From CAUZWH01 sp965224275 (GTDB lineage: Bacteria > Pseudomonadota > Alphaproteobacteria > SHVV01), in assembly GCA_965224275.1 (NCBI GenBank), contig CBDCYR010000015.1, forward strand, positions 434,001 to 498,000: 64,000 nucleotides of DNA. Reading direction: 5' to 3'. The notes under the pieces were generated by a model. That model was not told where the DNA came from, did no database searches, and saw only the letters and a list, made by a program, of their open reading frames with translations. The position numbers and the translations under genes were made by a program. Below, in pieces: positions 7,376-15,892 of this stretch (position 1 is its first letter; every line of letters begins with the position of its first letter).

Positions 7376-8250
7376 CCGACGCGACCAAAGGCGACGCGCC
7401 TGAACCAACCTCGCTAAGCGCAGGTGACCTCCTCCGCGAAATTCCTAAAAATTGGTACAAGCTCAATCGCGGTTTTCGCGTCGCTATCGTGCTGATCAGT
7501 ACGATTGTGCTGTGGGAAGTTTCGGTCATCGTCTTCGACGTTAAGGAGTTTCTTGTCCCCAAACCGACGGTTGTCGGCGCGATGATGTTCGATGACCCGC
7601 TGTGGATGCTCTCACACGCGTGGCATACGCTTTTCGAAACGATTATTGGCTTTGTTCTCGCGGTCGTCCTTGGGGTTGTCCTTGCTATCTTGATCGTATC
7701 GTCACGATTCCTCGAGGAAACGCTCTACATCCTTCTGGTAACGCTCAACAGCGTGCCCAAGGTTGCGGTTGCACCGTTGTTCGTGGTGTGGATGGGCACC
7801 GGCTTATCGCCAAAGGTAGCGATTGCGACCATGATTGCGATTTTTGTTATCGTCATCGACATGGTGCTGGGATTGCGATCGGTCGATCCGGAAATGATCG
7901 ATCTGGCACGGTCGATGAAAGCGTCGAAAATGAAAACGCTTTTCAAAATCCGCTTTCCGCATGCCTTGCCAAATCTATTTGCGGGGATGAAAGTCGCCAT
8001 TACGCTAGCGCTGATTGGATCCATCGTCGGAGAATTCGTCGCCTCCGATAAGGGCCTCGGCTACGTCATCTTGGTTGCCCAAGGCCAATTCGATACGCCC
8101 CAGATGTTCGTGTCGATTGTGCTGTTGGCAATTCTCGGAACCGTCTTGTTCTTTCTCGTGGATCTCGCAGAGAAATTCGTTCTTCCGTGGCACGTTTCTC
8201 GTCGCCAGGACGACGGCGATGCCGCTGGGAGGGTTGCCGGCGCAATTTAA
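7372..8250 (+). CDS. ABC transporter permease, NitT/TauT (SsuC/TauC-like) family
   Basis: A 292-residue permease with about six membrane segments. The cytoplasmic EAA loop is clear: DLARSMKASKMKTLFKIRFP then ALPNLFAGMKVA. The conserved GEF(V)AS and GLGY motifs of this family are also present. The N-terminal 40 residues are polar. It is encoded directly after and overlapping its ATPase. Because no periplasmic binding protein is nearby, it must come from elsewhere on the chromosome or the operon has lost it. The substrate class may be linked to the upstream cysteine hydrolase. Confidence 0.9.
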   Translation: MTDATKGDAPEPTSLSAGDLLREIPKNWYKLNRGFRVAIVLISTIVLWEVSVIVFDVKEFLVPKPTVVGAMMFDDPLWMLSHAWHTLFETIIGFVLAVVLGVVLAILIVSSRFLEETLYILLVTLNSVPKVAVAPLFVVWMGTGLSPKVAIATMIAIFVIVIDMVLGLRSVDPEMIDLARSMKASKMKTLFKIRFPHALPNLFAGMKVAITLALIGSIVGEFVASDKGLGYVILVAQGQFDTPQMFVSIVLLAILGTVLFFLVDLAEKFVLPWHVSRRQDDGDAAGRVAGAI

Positions 8251-8282
8251 AAATCGGCGCTAACCGGCGCCGCTGCAGATAA

Positions 8283-9569
8283 CTATTGCTTGCCGGCTGG
8301 ATTGGAGTACCCCCTCCCCTTGCCAATTGCTTCGAATCCGAATTTGTCGCGCACCGAATCAATCGCTTGCTCGACGTCGGTTTGACGCCGATCCTTTGCG
8401 CCATCGACCAAATCGACCAAATCGTCCAGATCGGCCTCTCTCGGATCTGAGAAATCGTTAAGACCGATACCGATGAGCCGATATTTGGTGCCATCGACTT
8501 CGCGCTTGAGGAGCTCACGGCCAGCTTGAAATATGACATCGACAGATTGGGTCGGCGCGGCAAGTTTTCGGTTACGGGTGCGGAGCTGAAAATTCGCCGT
8601 TTTGAGCTTGAGCGTCAGTCCGCAACCGGCCAGCTCCGCCTTCTTCAGCCGACGGGAGGTTTTCTCCGACAAGCGCCACAAGATGCTGGTGAGTGTCGCA
8701 AGATCAGCGATATCGTCGCCGAAAGTGGTTTCCGCCGAAAGGCTCTTGCGCTCGCCGCGCGGATCGACGCGGCGGTTGTCGCGACCGTGCGAAAAGCGGG
8801 CTAGTCGACGTCCCATCTTGCCATAGCGCGCGATCAGGTCTTTCTCGTCACGCTGCTGCAGGTGCCCGATCAATGTGATCCCATCGCGGAAAAGGCGCGC
8901 GGTGAGCGCCTTGCCAACGCCCCAAATCAGACTGACCGGCTGGTCGCGCAAGAAAGCAACAGCCTCGCGTTGCCCGATTATGGAAAAGCCCCGTGGCTTG
9001 TTGAAGTCAGACGCGACCTTGGCGAGAAATTTGTTGTAGCTCAGGCCAATCGAAACCGTAATTCCGATCTCGTCTTCGACGTCACGCGCCAGCATTGCCA
9101 GGGTCGCCGCTGGCGGCTTGCCATGCACGGCATTGGTACCGCTCAGATCCATAAACGCTTCGTCGATCGAAATCGGCTCAACCAGTGGCGTCAAGTCGTC
9201 CATCAGGGCTCGGATACGCTTCGATTCGCGCGCATACTTCTCCATGTTCGGCCGCACGATGGTCGCGTGCGGGCACAATTTGCGCGCCCGAAACATCGGC
9301 ATCGCCGAATGAATCCCATACTCGCGAGCTTTATAGCAGCAGGTCGAAACGACACCCCGCTTACCACCGCCTATGATTAATGGACCTTGCGCCAGCTCTG
9401 GATTGTCGCGGATTTCGATCGCAGCGTAGAAGGCATCACAATCGAGGTGGGCGATACTGAGCTCATAGAGCTCGTCGTGGTCCACAAGGCGATCGCCGCC
9501 ACACGCAGGACAGTCCTGAATAGCGTCGACGTCTGCTCTGTGAAAACAATCGCGGCAGAGATATGCCAT
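8283..9569 (-). CDS. dinB: DNA polymerase IV (Y family) with N-terminal zinc-ribbon-like extension
   Basis: A 428-residue translesion polymerase. Catalytic acidic residues are present in LDCDAFYA (Asp43) and SIDEAF (Asp136, Glu137). The SIGLSYNKFLAKVASDFNKP helix-hairpin block, thumb and little-finger domains follow. The first 24 residues carry two CxxC pairs (Cys5/Cys8 and Cys20/Cys23) before the polymerase fold begins near residue 33. E. coli DinB lacks this; related alphaproteobacterial proteins have it. The enzyme inserts opposite damaged bases and extends mispaired ends. It is monocistronic here; I did not see a clear SOS box upstream. Confidence 0.93.
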   Translation of the reverse strand: MAYLCRDCFHRADVDAIQDCPACGGDRLVDHDELYELSIAHLDCDAFYAAIEIRDNPELAQGPLIIGGGKRGVVSTCCYKAREYGIHSAMPMFRARKLCPHATIVRPNMEKYARESKRIRALMDDLTPLVEPISIDEAFMDLSGTNAVHGKPPAATLAMLARDVEDEIGITVSIGLSYNKFLAKVASDFNKPRGFSIIGQREAVAFLRDQPVSLIWGVGKALTARLFRDGITLIGHLQQRDEKDLIARYGKMGRRLARFSHGRDNRRVDPRGERKSLSAETTFGDDIADLATLTSILWRLSEKTSRRLKKAELAGCGLTLKLKTANFQLRTRNRKLAAPTQSVDVIFQAGRELLKREVDGTKYRLIGIGLNDFSDPREADLDDLVDLVDGAKDRRQTDVEQAIDSVRDKFGFEAIGKGRGYSNPAGKQ

Positions 9570-9650
9570 CGTTCCGACGAACCTATGATCGGAAGTTTAT
9601 GGCGCTCCGGCCGAAGTCGCGAGTCGACGCGTTGGACTGGGCTGCGTTTT

Positions 9651-10981
9651 CTACCTCAGCCAATCGAATCGCGCGCGCAACTCTTCGGGGATCGCCTCGG
9701 TAGCGCGGGCGCATTGCTCGGCGGAAAAGATTCGTCGCCATTCATCGACTTCGCCAAGTCGGAAATGCAATCCGTTGCGTTCGAGGCTATCACCCGATAG
9801 CGCTGTAATCTCAACACCCGAGACACCAAAGAACTCGAGCAACTTAGCAAAGAAGGCCGGTTGATCTCGATGAAAATCTTCGTACCTGGAGACGCGCATA
9901 GCGATGCCGCGTTGATTGCGGGAGCTTGCGACAACCCAGTCCGAAGTCCATTTCACCAGTGTTGGCAGATGATTGTCGATGTGCCAATCGATTTTTCTCG
10001 AGAACAGGAATTCATCGTAACCATCGGGCAACAATGGTGACAACAGATCGCGCAGGTAGGCGTTTTCGCCAATCATTGTTTCGACGTGATGAACCCACGA
10101 AAGCGTCGCCTGGCGGGGATCACGCAAATGAATTTGCAGTTTCTTGACCCCACTGGCGGCCAAAATTTGGAGATTTTCCGTACGTGATGAACCCACGAAA
10201 GCGTCGCCTGGCGGGGATCACGCAAATGAATTTGCAGTTTCTTGACCCCACTGGCGGCCAAAATTTGGAGATTTTCCGTCGACGCGTCCAAATGCTCCTG
10301 ACAAACCGCACCGCCCATCGCAAACGATTCTACCCAGCTGGGGATCACATGATCGACCGGAATAAGGTCTAGTGATATTCGACATTGCGGCGCGTCGAGT
10401 ACTTCAGACAAGCGCATCGCGGTATAGACACTTCCCGATTTAGGCATCGTAATCAGGAGAATGCTGGGAATCTCCCTTGCGATCGCGGCGCGTTGCTCGG
10501 GAATAAACCCGCTCAAACGACCGACTTCGATATCGGGGAAACGGCGTTGTACGTCGTCGAGAATTCTTACCAGCTCAAGGGCCCGACCCGATACGACCAT
10601 GGGTCTTCTTAGATGAGTATAGGCGTCGGGAACCCGCGGAGAATTCTCATTCACCGTACGAAAACTTACGATCGCCTCATCCCACTGACGCAGTTCGGCG
10701 CAGACCTTGCCATGGAGCAATCGAAAGCTGAGGTTGTTTGGCTCACTTGCTGTAATCGCACGCAGTAACTGCAACGACTCATCGAGATGCTCGCGGCGGT
10801 CGTAGAGCAGGTGGGCGAGAACGTATTTTACGAAACGGCTATCGGGACTTTTTCTTAGTATCCGGCGGTAGTAAACCTCGGCGGTCGATAGATCTTGATT
10901 GATATGTGCGTTTATTGCCTCGCGGAGATCAGCATTATCGCCGACGCTGGCTTGTGCCGCCGCAATTTCGTTGATTTCCAC
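9651..10981 (-). pseudogene. TPR-sulfotransferase fusion gene broken by a 98-bp tandem duplication
   Basis: The N-terminal part (from 10981) has TPR-like helices (AHLLYDRREHLDESLQLLRA) and then a sulfotransferase-like PAPS-loop region (SILLITMPKSGSVYTAMRL). The C-terminal part continues through LRDPRQATLSWVHHVE and RVSRYEDFHRDQPAFFAKLLEFFGV, the usual 3' PAPS-binding region. Between them, 98 bp are duplicated exactly (10084-10181 and 10182-10279). Because 98 is not a multiple of three, the frame is lost. Removing one copy restores a single 410-residue ORF (1233 bp), which shows the duplication is the only lesion. It is either a recent mutation or an assembly artefact. Confidence 0.85.
10084..10279. 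repeat. Perfect 98-bp tandem duplication
   Basis: The unit beginning ACGTGATGAACCCACGAAAG is present twice, head to tail, with no mismatch that I can see over 98 bp. It lies inside the sulfotransferase gene and causes the frameshift described there. No mobile-element ends flank it. Confidence 0.95.
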
Positions 10982-11052
10982 GACTGTTGACTAACTTCAT
11001 ACCCAACCGTGCGCGCTCTCGCCCGCGGCGGCTTACATAAGAGCATCCGATT

Positions 11053-12678
11053 CTAGCTGGACGCAGTCACTCGTTCGTACGCGGGTAGAGTTAGAAATTC
11101 GTTAAATTGATCTTGCTTGATCAACTGCTCGAACAGCTCGGAGGCGTCAGCGTAGTGGCCGCTGGCAAAGCGCGCTTCACCGACTTCGTCTTTGATTTGT
11201 TCGAGTTGCTCAGCCAACAACCGGTCGACCAAATCGATATCGATCTTCGGACCGTCGGAAATTGAAGCGCCGTGTTTGAGCCACTGCCATACCTGCGCAC
11301 GACAAATTTCGGCAGTCGCTGCGTCTTCCATAAGATTGTAGAGCGGCACGCATCCGGTACCGCCAAGCCACGACTCGATGTATTGAATACCGACCGAAAT
11401 ATTGTGGCGCAAACCTTTTTCGGTGATCGTCCCATCCGGTACTTGCAGCAAGTTCGCAGCTGATACGTCCACATCCTGACGCTTCCGGGCGATCTGATTC
11501 GATTCTTTCATGTGGGTGTCGAATTGCTCCAACGCGATCGGCACCAGTCCCGGATGAGCAACCCAGGTTCCGTCGTGCCCGTCGGTTGCTTCGCGTTCCT
11601 TATCGATTCGCACCTTGCTCAAGGCTTCTTTGTTGGCTTCGGGATCGTGCCGGTTTGGAATTTGCGCAGCCATGCCGCCAATTGCGTGCGCGTTACGGCG
11701 GTGGCAGGTTTTGATCGTGAGCTGGGTGTAGGCACGCAAGAAATCACGCACCATCGATATCTGGTCGCGGTCGGGAAGCACGAAATCCGGGCGATTCCGG
11801 AATTTCTTGATAAAGCTGAAGATGTAGTCCCAGCGCCCGCAGTTGAGACCGCCCATGTGGTCGCGTAACTCGTAGAGGATCTCGTCCATTTCGAACGCGG
11901 CAAGGATGGTTTCGATCAAGACCGTGCCCTTGATCGTGCCAGGTGTGATGCCAAGTTCCTGCTCGGCATAGCTGAACACATCATTCCACAAGCGTGCTTC
12001 AAGATGGTTCTCGAGTTTCGGTAGATAAAAATATGGGCCGGTGCCCCGATCTTTGAGAGCTGCGTGGTTGTTGAACAGGTAGAGGCCGAAGTCACACAAC
12101 GAGCCCGACACTGGACTGCCGTCGATGAGAATGTGCCGTTCCGGCAGATGCCAGCCGCGCGGGCGTACCAGTAGCGTCGCGATCTCATCGTTGAGTTGAT
12201 AATGCTTGCCACTGTTCGCATCGTCGAACGTGATGTTACCGATAATGGCGTCGCGCAAATTGATGTGGCCTTCGATTAAATTGGTCCACGTCGGCGACGT
12301 GGCGTCCTCGAAATCCGCCATGAATACTTTTGCCCCGCAGTTGAGGGCGTTGATGACCATCTTGCGGTCCAACGGGCCGGTAATCTCTACGCGTCGGTCC
12401 TCGAGATCGGAGGGGATCGGCGCAATCGTCCAGTCCGCATCGCGGATCGCCTTAGTTTCTGTAAGAAATCCAGGCATCCACCCATCGTCAATCTTGGCTT
12501 GAATTTCCTGGCGCCGCTCAAGCAAGGAATCGCGGGTCGGTCCGAAGCGCCGCTGGAGTTCAGCAATGAAAGCAAGCGCCTCTGTCGTCAGAATGTCGGC
12601 GAAACCCTTGTTGAAGGCACCTCTAACCTCGACGCCGGGCGGCGCGACCGTCGCGGTGGAAACTGCTGACTCAGCCAT
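11053..12678 (-). CDS. aceB: Malate synthase A
   Basis: A 541-residue enzyme of the glyoxylate shunt, condensing glyoxylate with acetyl-CoA to malate. Recognised from MADFEDATSPTW (acidic Mg-binding block), RPRGWHLPE with the catalytic Arg, and the long TVLIETILAAFEMDEILYEL and GLNCGRWDYIFS motifs of the A isoform TIM barrel. Its length matches the family (about 530-550). Transcribed alone on the minus strand, 137 bp downstream of an SDR gene. Isocitrate lyase is not in the window. It indicates growth on acetate, fatty acids or alkanes, consistent with the alkB-like gene nearby. Confidence 0.96.
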   Translation of the reverse strand: MAESAVSTATVAPPGVEVRGAFNKGFADILTTEALAFIAELQRRFGPTRDSLLERRQEIQAKIDDGWMPGFLTETKAIRDADWTIAPIPSDLEDRRVEITGPLDRKMVINALNCGAKVFMADFEDATSPTWTNLIEGHINLRDAIIGNITFDDANSGKHYQLNDEIATLLVRPRGWHLPERHILIDGSPVSGSLCDFGLYLFNNHAALKDRGTGPYFYLPKLENHLEARLWNDVFSYAEQELGITPGTIKGTVLIETILAAFEMDEILYELRDHMGGLNCGRWDYIFSFIKKFRNRPDFVLPDRDQISMVRDFLRAYTQLTIKTCHRRNAHAIGGMAAQIPNRHDPEANKEALSKVRIDKEREATDGHDGTWVAHPGLVPIALEQFDTHMKESNQIARKRQDVDVSAANLLQVPDGTITEKGLRHNISVGIQYIESWLGGTGCVPLYNLMEDAATAEICRAQVWQWLKHGASISDGPKIDIDLVDRLLAEQLEQIKDEVGEARFASGHYADASELFEQLIKQDQFNEFLTLPAYERVTASS

Positions 12679-12815
12679 TATGTTTGTTATCCCTGCTTGA
12701 ACTTATGTTGCCGTGGCGGCGGCGGCGTTATACGGCGCTTTGGATCGATACGCATGCAAACACCACATCGAGTATAGCGAAACTCTGTGCGCATGGCGGG
12801 CCGCAAGCCCGACTA

Positions 12816-13613
12816 TCAGTATTTTACGGAGAGCCCACCGTCGACAACGAGCATGTGCCCGTTAACGTATTTTGATTCGTCTGAGGCGAGGTACAGGGCG
12901 GCGTAGGCAATATCCCAAGCATCGCCCATGCGTTTGGTCGGCGACTTCGCGTGCCTCTTTTCGAGCCATGCATCGACCCCGCCGGCCGCCGCGACGGCAC
13001 CCTCCATTCCGTGAACGATCATCGGGGTGTTGATCAAGCCCGGCAAGACGGCGTTTGCCCGGATCCCCTTGGCGGCGTAATCCACTGCGATGTTCTGGGT
13101 GAGTTGGTTAACCGCGCCCTTCGACGCGTTGTAGGCAACCGATGCGCGGCCAGCCCTGATTCCAGCCACCGAGGAAACGTTGACGATGACGCCACCGCCC
13201 TGCTTTTCCATAATTGGCAGAGCGTATTTCGCGGTGAGAAACATGCTGCGAACGTTGACCGCCATGACGCGATCAAATTTCTCCGTTTCTACCTCGACCG
13301 GACCGCCATATTCGTAAATGCCAACGTTGTTGTGGAGGACGTCGATTCGGCCGAACACCGCCATGCAGGCATCGACCAAGTTCTTAACCTGAACCTCATC
13401 TGAAACATCGCCGGTATGGGTGACACATTGATGGCCTTCTCCAACAATAATCTCGGCCGTCTCCGCCAGCGCTTCAGCGTTAATATCAGCAGCGAAGACG
13501 CGCGCGCCCTCGCGTGCGAACAGCACAGCTGCAGCCTTACCGTTGCCCCATCCCTCACCCACCGAGCCCGCACCGGTTACGATGACAATCTTATTATCGA
13601 GTCTGCCGGTCAT
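12816..13613 (-). CDS. SDR family oxidoreductase
   Basis: A 265-residue classical SDR with TGAGSVGEGWGNG at the dinucleotide site (a longer glycine loop than usual), DINAEAL with an acidic residue after strand 2 suggesting NAD, NNVGI, VSSVAG and the catalytic YNASK. The C-terminal MLVVDGGLSVKY is typical. Substrate unknown. Its start is 165 bp from the divergent kynU start, so it might share regulation with the kynurenine genes, but no functional link is visible. Confidence 0.85.
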   Translation of the reverse strand: MTGRLDNKIVIVTGAGSVGEGWGNGKAAAVLFAREGARVFAADINAEALAETAEIIVGEGHQCVTHTGDVSDEVQVKNLVDACMAVFGRIDVLHNNVGIYEYGGPVEVETEKFDRVMAVNVRSMFLTAKYALPIMEKQGGGVIVNVSSVAGIRAGRASVAYNASKGAVNQLTQNIAVDYAAKGIRANAVLPGLINTPMIVHGMEGAVAAAGGVDAWLEKRHAKSPTKRMGDAWDIAYAALYLASDESKYVNGHMLVVDGGLSVKY

Positions 13614-13751
13614 TTCGTTTCCTCATGCCAATCGACTGGGATTTTCGTTCGGCCCCGATCGACCTGATGTGGACACTGCTATTGGATAAGCTCATTCTGA
13701 CGGGGTCGCGTTTTGAGCTGAGATTCTCAACTAACTATCTTTAATAAGCCT

Positions 13752-13774
13752 CTGTTAACAAACAATACTAACAG
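13752..13774. promoter_or_regulatory. Inverted repeat CTGTTA-N11-TAACAG before kynU
   Basis: The perfect 6-bp arms CTGTTA (13752-13757) and TAACAG (13769-13774) are separated by 11 bp and end 4 bp before the kynU ATG. The T-N11-A geometry resembles LysR-type sites, and the position suits a repressor. This is inference; no regulator gene is adjacent. Confidence 0.4.
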
Positions 13775-13778
13775 AAAA

Positions 13779-15011
13779 ATGATTTCTAGGTCTGATGCTC
13801 AGGATCGCGATTTCCGCGATCCCCTCGCCACCTTTAGGGGTCGCTTCGCACTCCCGTGTGACACGATATATCTCGATGGTAATTCGCTTGGTGCACTGCC
13901 GCGAGGCGTCGAGGAAATACTTCGCGACGTGATTGGTAATCAGTGGGGCAACGACTTGATTCGCGGGTGGAACACGCACGACTGGATCGGCATGCCGGCC
14001 CGCGTGGGCAAAAAACTAGCACGCGTGATAGGCGCGGCGAATGATGAAGTTATCGTGGCCGATTCCACGTCGATCAATCTATTCAAATTGCTCGTCGGGG
14101 CCCTTCGCGCGCGCCCGGGACGCGCCACAATCGTCATGAATCGCGATGATTTCCCAACTGACTTGTATGTCGCGGAAGGCGTCGCCGATTTGCTCGGCGA
14201 ACCCTACCGTGTCGTGCGGGTGACGCATGACGGGCTGGTGGCCGCGATCGATAGCGACACCGCCGTCGTCGCCGTGACCCAGATCGACTTCAGAACAGGT
14301 GAAGCGCTCAACCTGGCGCACTTGTGCGACGCCGCTCATCAACACGGGGCGCTCTTCCTATGCGATCTGTCGCACAGCGCCGGTGTCATGCCGCTCGATT
14401 TGAATGGCTTGGGAATCGATCTCGCGGTTGGCTGCGGGTACAAATATCTAAATGGCGGGCCCGGTGCGCCGGCGTTTCTGTTTGTCGCCAAACACCTCCA
14501 AACCGTCCTCGATTCGCCGATCTGGGGCTGGATGGGACACGCCGCGCCTTTTGCGTTTGGATCCGACTATCAACCGGCCCCTGGGGTGCGGCGCTTCCTC
14601 GCGGGAACACCGGCGGTGCTTGGCCTTGCCGCCCTCGATCACGCACTCGAGAGCACGCTCGCTGCCGATATCGATACGGTGCGCGCAAAATCTCTCGCGC
14701 TGACCGATCTGTTCATGGAACTCGTTGATCAAGAATGTCGCGGCTTTGGCCTCGAGATTGTAACCCCGCGAAGTGAAAATCGCGGCAGCCAGGTATCCCT
14801 GCGCCATCCCAATGGCTATCCGATCGTGCAAGCGCTCGTTGGCCGGGGGGTGATCGGCGACTTTCGCAGCCCGGACATTCTTCGGTTTGGCTTTGCACCA
14901 CTTTACATACGCTACCTCGATGTCTGGGACGCCGTATCCCATCTTAAAGAGGTGATGATTTCGGAAGTCTGGCGGCAACCCGAATTTCAGACGCGCGCCG
15001 CTGTAACCTAG
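13779..15011 (+). CDS. kynU: Kynureninase
   Basis: A 410-residue fold-type-I PLP enzyme that cleaves kynurenine to anthranilate and alanine. Seen: the N-terminal YLDGNSLG motif, the ADSTSINLFK and MNRDDFPTDLY substrate/PLP blocks, CDLSHSAGV, and the Schiff-base lysine Lys222 in CGYKYLNGGPGAPAF. Length is normal for bacterial kynureninases. It is followed 17 bp later by tryptophan 2,3-dioxygenase, giving two of the three tryptophan-to-anthranilate steps. Kynurenine formamidase is not in the window. Confidence 0.96.
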   Translation: MISRSDAQDRDFRDPLATFRGRFALPCDTIYLDGNSLGALPRGVEEILRDVIGNQWGNDLIRGWNTHDWIGMPARVGKKLARVIGAANDEVIVADSTSINLFKLLVGALRARPGRATIVMNRDDFPTDLYVAEGVADLLGEPYRVVRVTHDGLVAAIDSDTAVVAVTQIDFRTGEALNLAHLCDAAHQHGALFLCDLSHSAGVMPLDLNGLGIDLAVGCGYKYLNGGPGAPAFLFVAKHLQTVLDSPIWGWMGHAAPFAFGSDYQPAPGVRRFLAGTPAVLGLAALDHALESTLAADIDTVRAKSLALTDLFMELVDQECRGFGLEIVTPRSENRGSQVSLRHPNGYPIVQALVGRGVIGDFRSPDILRFGFAPLYIRYLDVWDAVSHLKEVMISEVWRQPEFQTRAAVT

Positions 15012-15028
15012 TAAAGAAGCCCGAAGAT

Positions 15029-15889
15029 ATGACAACCGAAGATCACGCGAAGCCCTCGGGACCAGTGCCATCATTGCCCGAAGGCGCCCATACCGATTTC
15101 TCCGATGAGCTTTCCTACGGCAACTATCTGCAGTTGCCGCAACTGCTCAACTGTCAACGGCCCTTGTCAGATGCGCATGATGAAACCCTCTTCATCATCA
15201 TCCACCAAACGACCGAATTATGGATGAAGTTGGTCGTCCATGAGCTGGCCGGGGCAATCAGCCACATCCACAACGACGACTTGTCGCCGGCTTTTAAGAT
15301 GTTAGCGCGGGTCGGTCGGATCCAATCGCAACTCATCCAATCCTGGGACGTGCTCGCCACGTTAACCCCGGCCGACTATCTATCGTTTCGCGATCGCCTC
15401 GGCCACGCCTCCGGTTTCCAGTCCTACCAATACCGCATGATCGAATTCATGCTCGGCAACAAGAACCCGAAGATGCTCGACCCCCACAAACACGACGCCA
15501 AAATCCACGACGCGCTCTCCAACGTTCTGGCGGGGCCGAGTCTGTATGATGAAACCCTCCGATTACTCGAGCGGCGCGGTTTTGCCATCGATGAGGCATG
15601 TCTGGAGCGAGACTGGCGCAAGCCCTATCAAATTAATGAATCAGTTCGCGAAGCGTGGCTCGCCATCTACCGCAACACGGCGCCTAACTGGGACCTTTAC
15701 GAACTCGCCGAAGAACTGGTCGATCTCAAGGATTGGTTCCAACAGTGGCGGTTTCGTCACGTCACCACGGTCGAACGGATTATCGGTCACAAGCGCGGTA
15801 CCGGCGGTACAAGCGGCGTGACCTACCTCAAAGGTGCCCTGGCGATCCGTTTCTTCCCCGAACTGTGGGACGTGCGCACTGCGCTGTGA
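15029..15889 (+). CDS. kynA: Tryptophan 2,3-dioxygenase
   Basis: A 286-residue haem dioxygenase that opens the indole ring of L-tryptophan to N-formylkynurenine. The all-helical signature is intact: LSYGNYLQL, FIIIHQTTELWMK with distal His59, WRFRHVTTVERIIG with the likely proximal haem ligand His244, and the substrate loop GTGGTSGV. The length equals the bacterial norm (about 280). It forms an operon with kynU and ends 3 bp from the convergent adenylate cyclase stop. Confidence 0.96.
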   Translation: MTTEDHAKPSGPVPSLPEGAHTDFSDELSYGNYLQLPQLLNCQRPLSDAHDETLFIIIHQTTELWMKLVVHELAGAISHIHNDDLSPAFKMLARVGRIQSQLIQSWDVLATLTPADYLSFRDRLGHASGFQSYQYRMIEFMLGNKNPKMLDPHKHDAKIHDALSNVLAGPSLYDETLRLLERRGFAIDEACLERDWRKPYQINESVREAWLAIYRNTAPNWDLYELAEELVDLKDWFQQWRFRHVTTVERIIGHKRGTGGTSGVTYLKGALAIRFFPELWDVRTAL

Positions 15890-15892
15890 GGA

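Noticed and set aside
10084..10279. Possible CRISPR or VNTR array
   Set aside because: Only two contiguous 98-bp units without spacers, within a coding gene.
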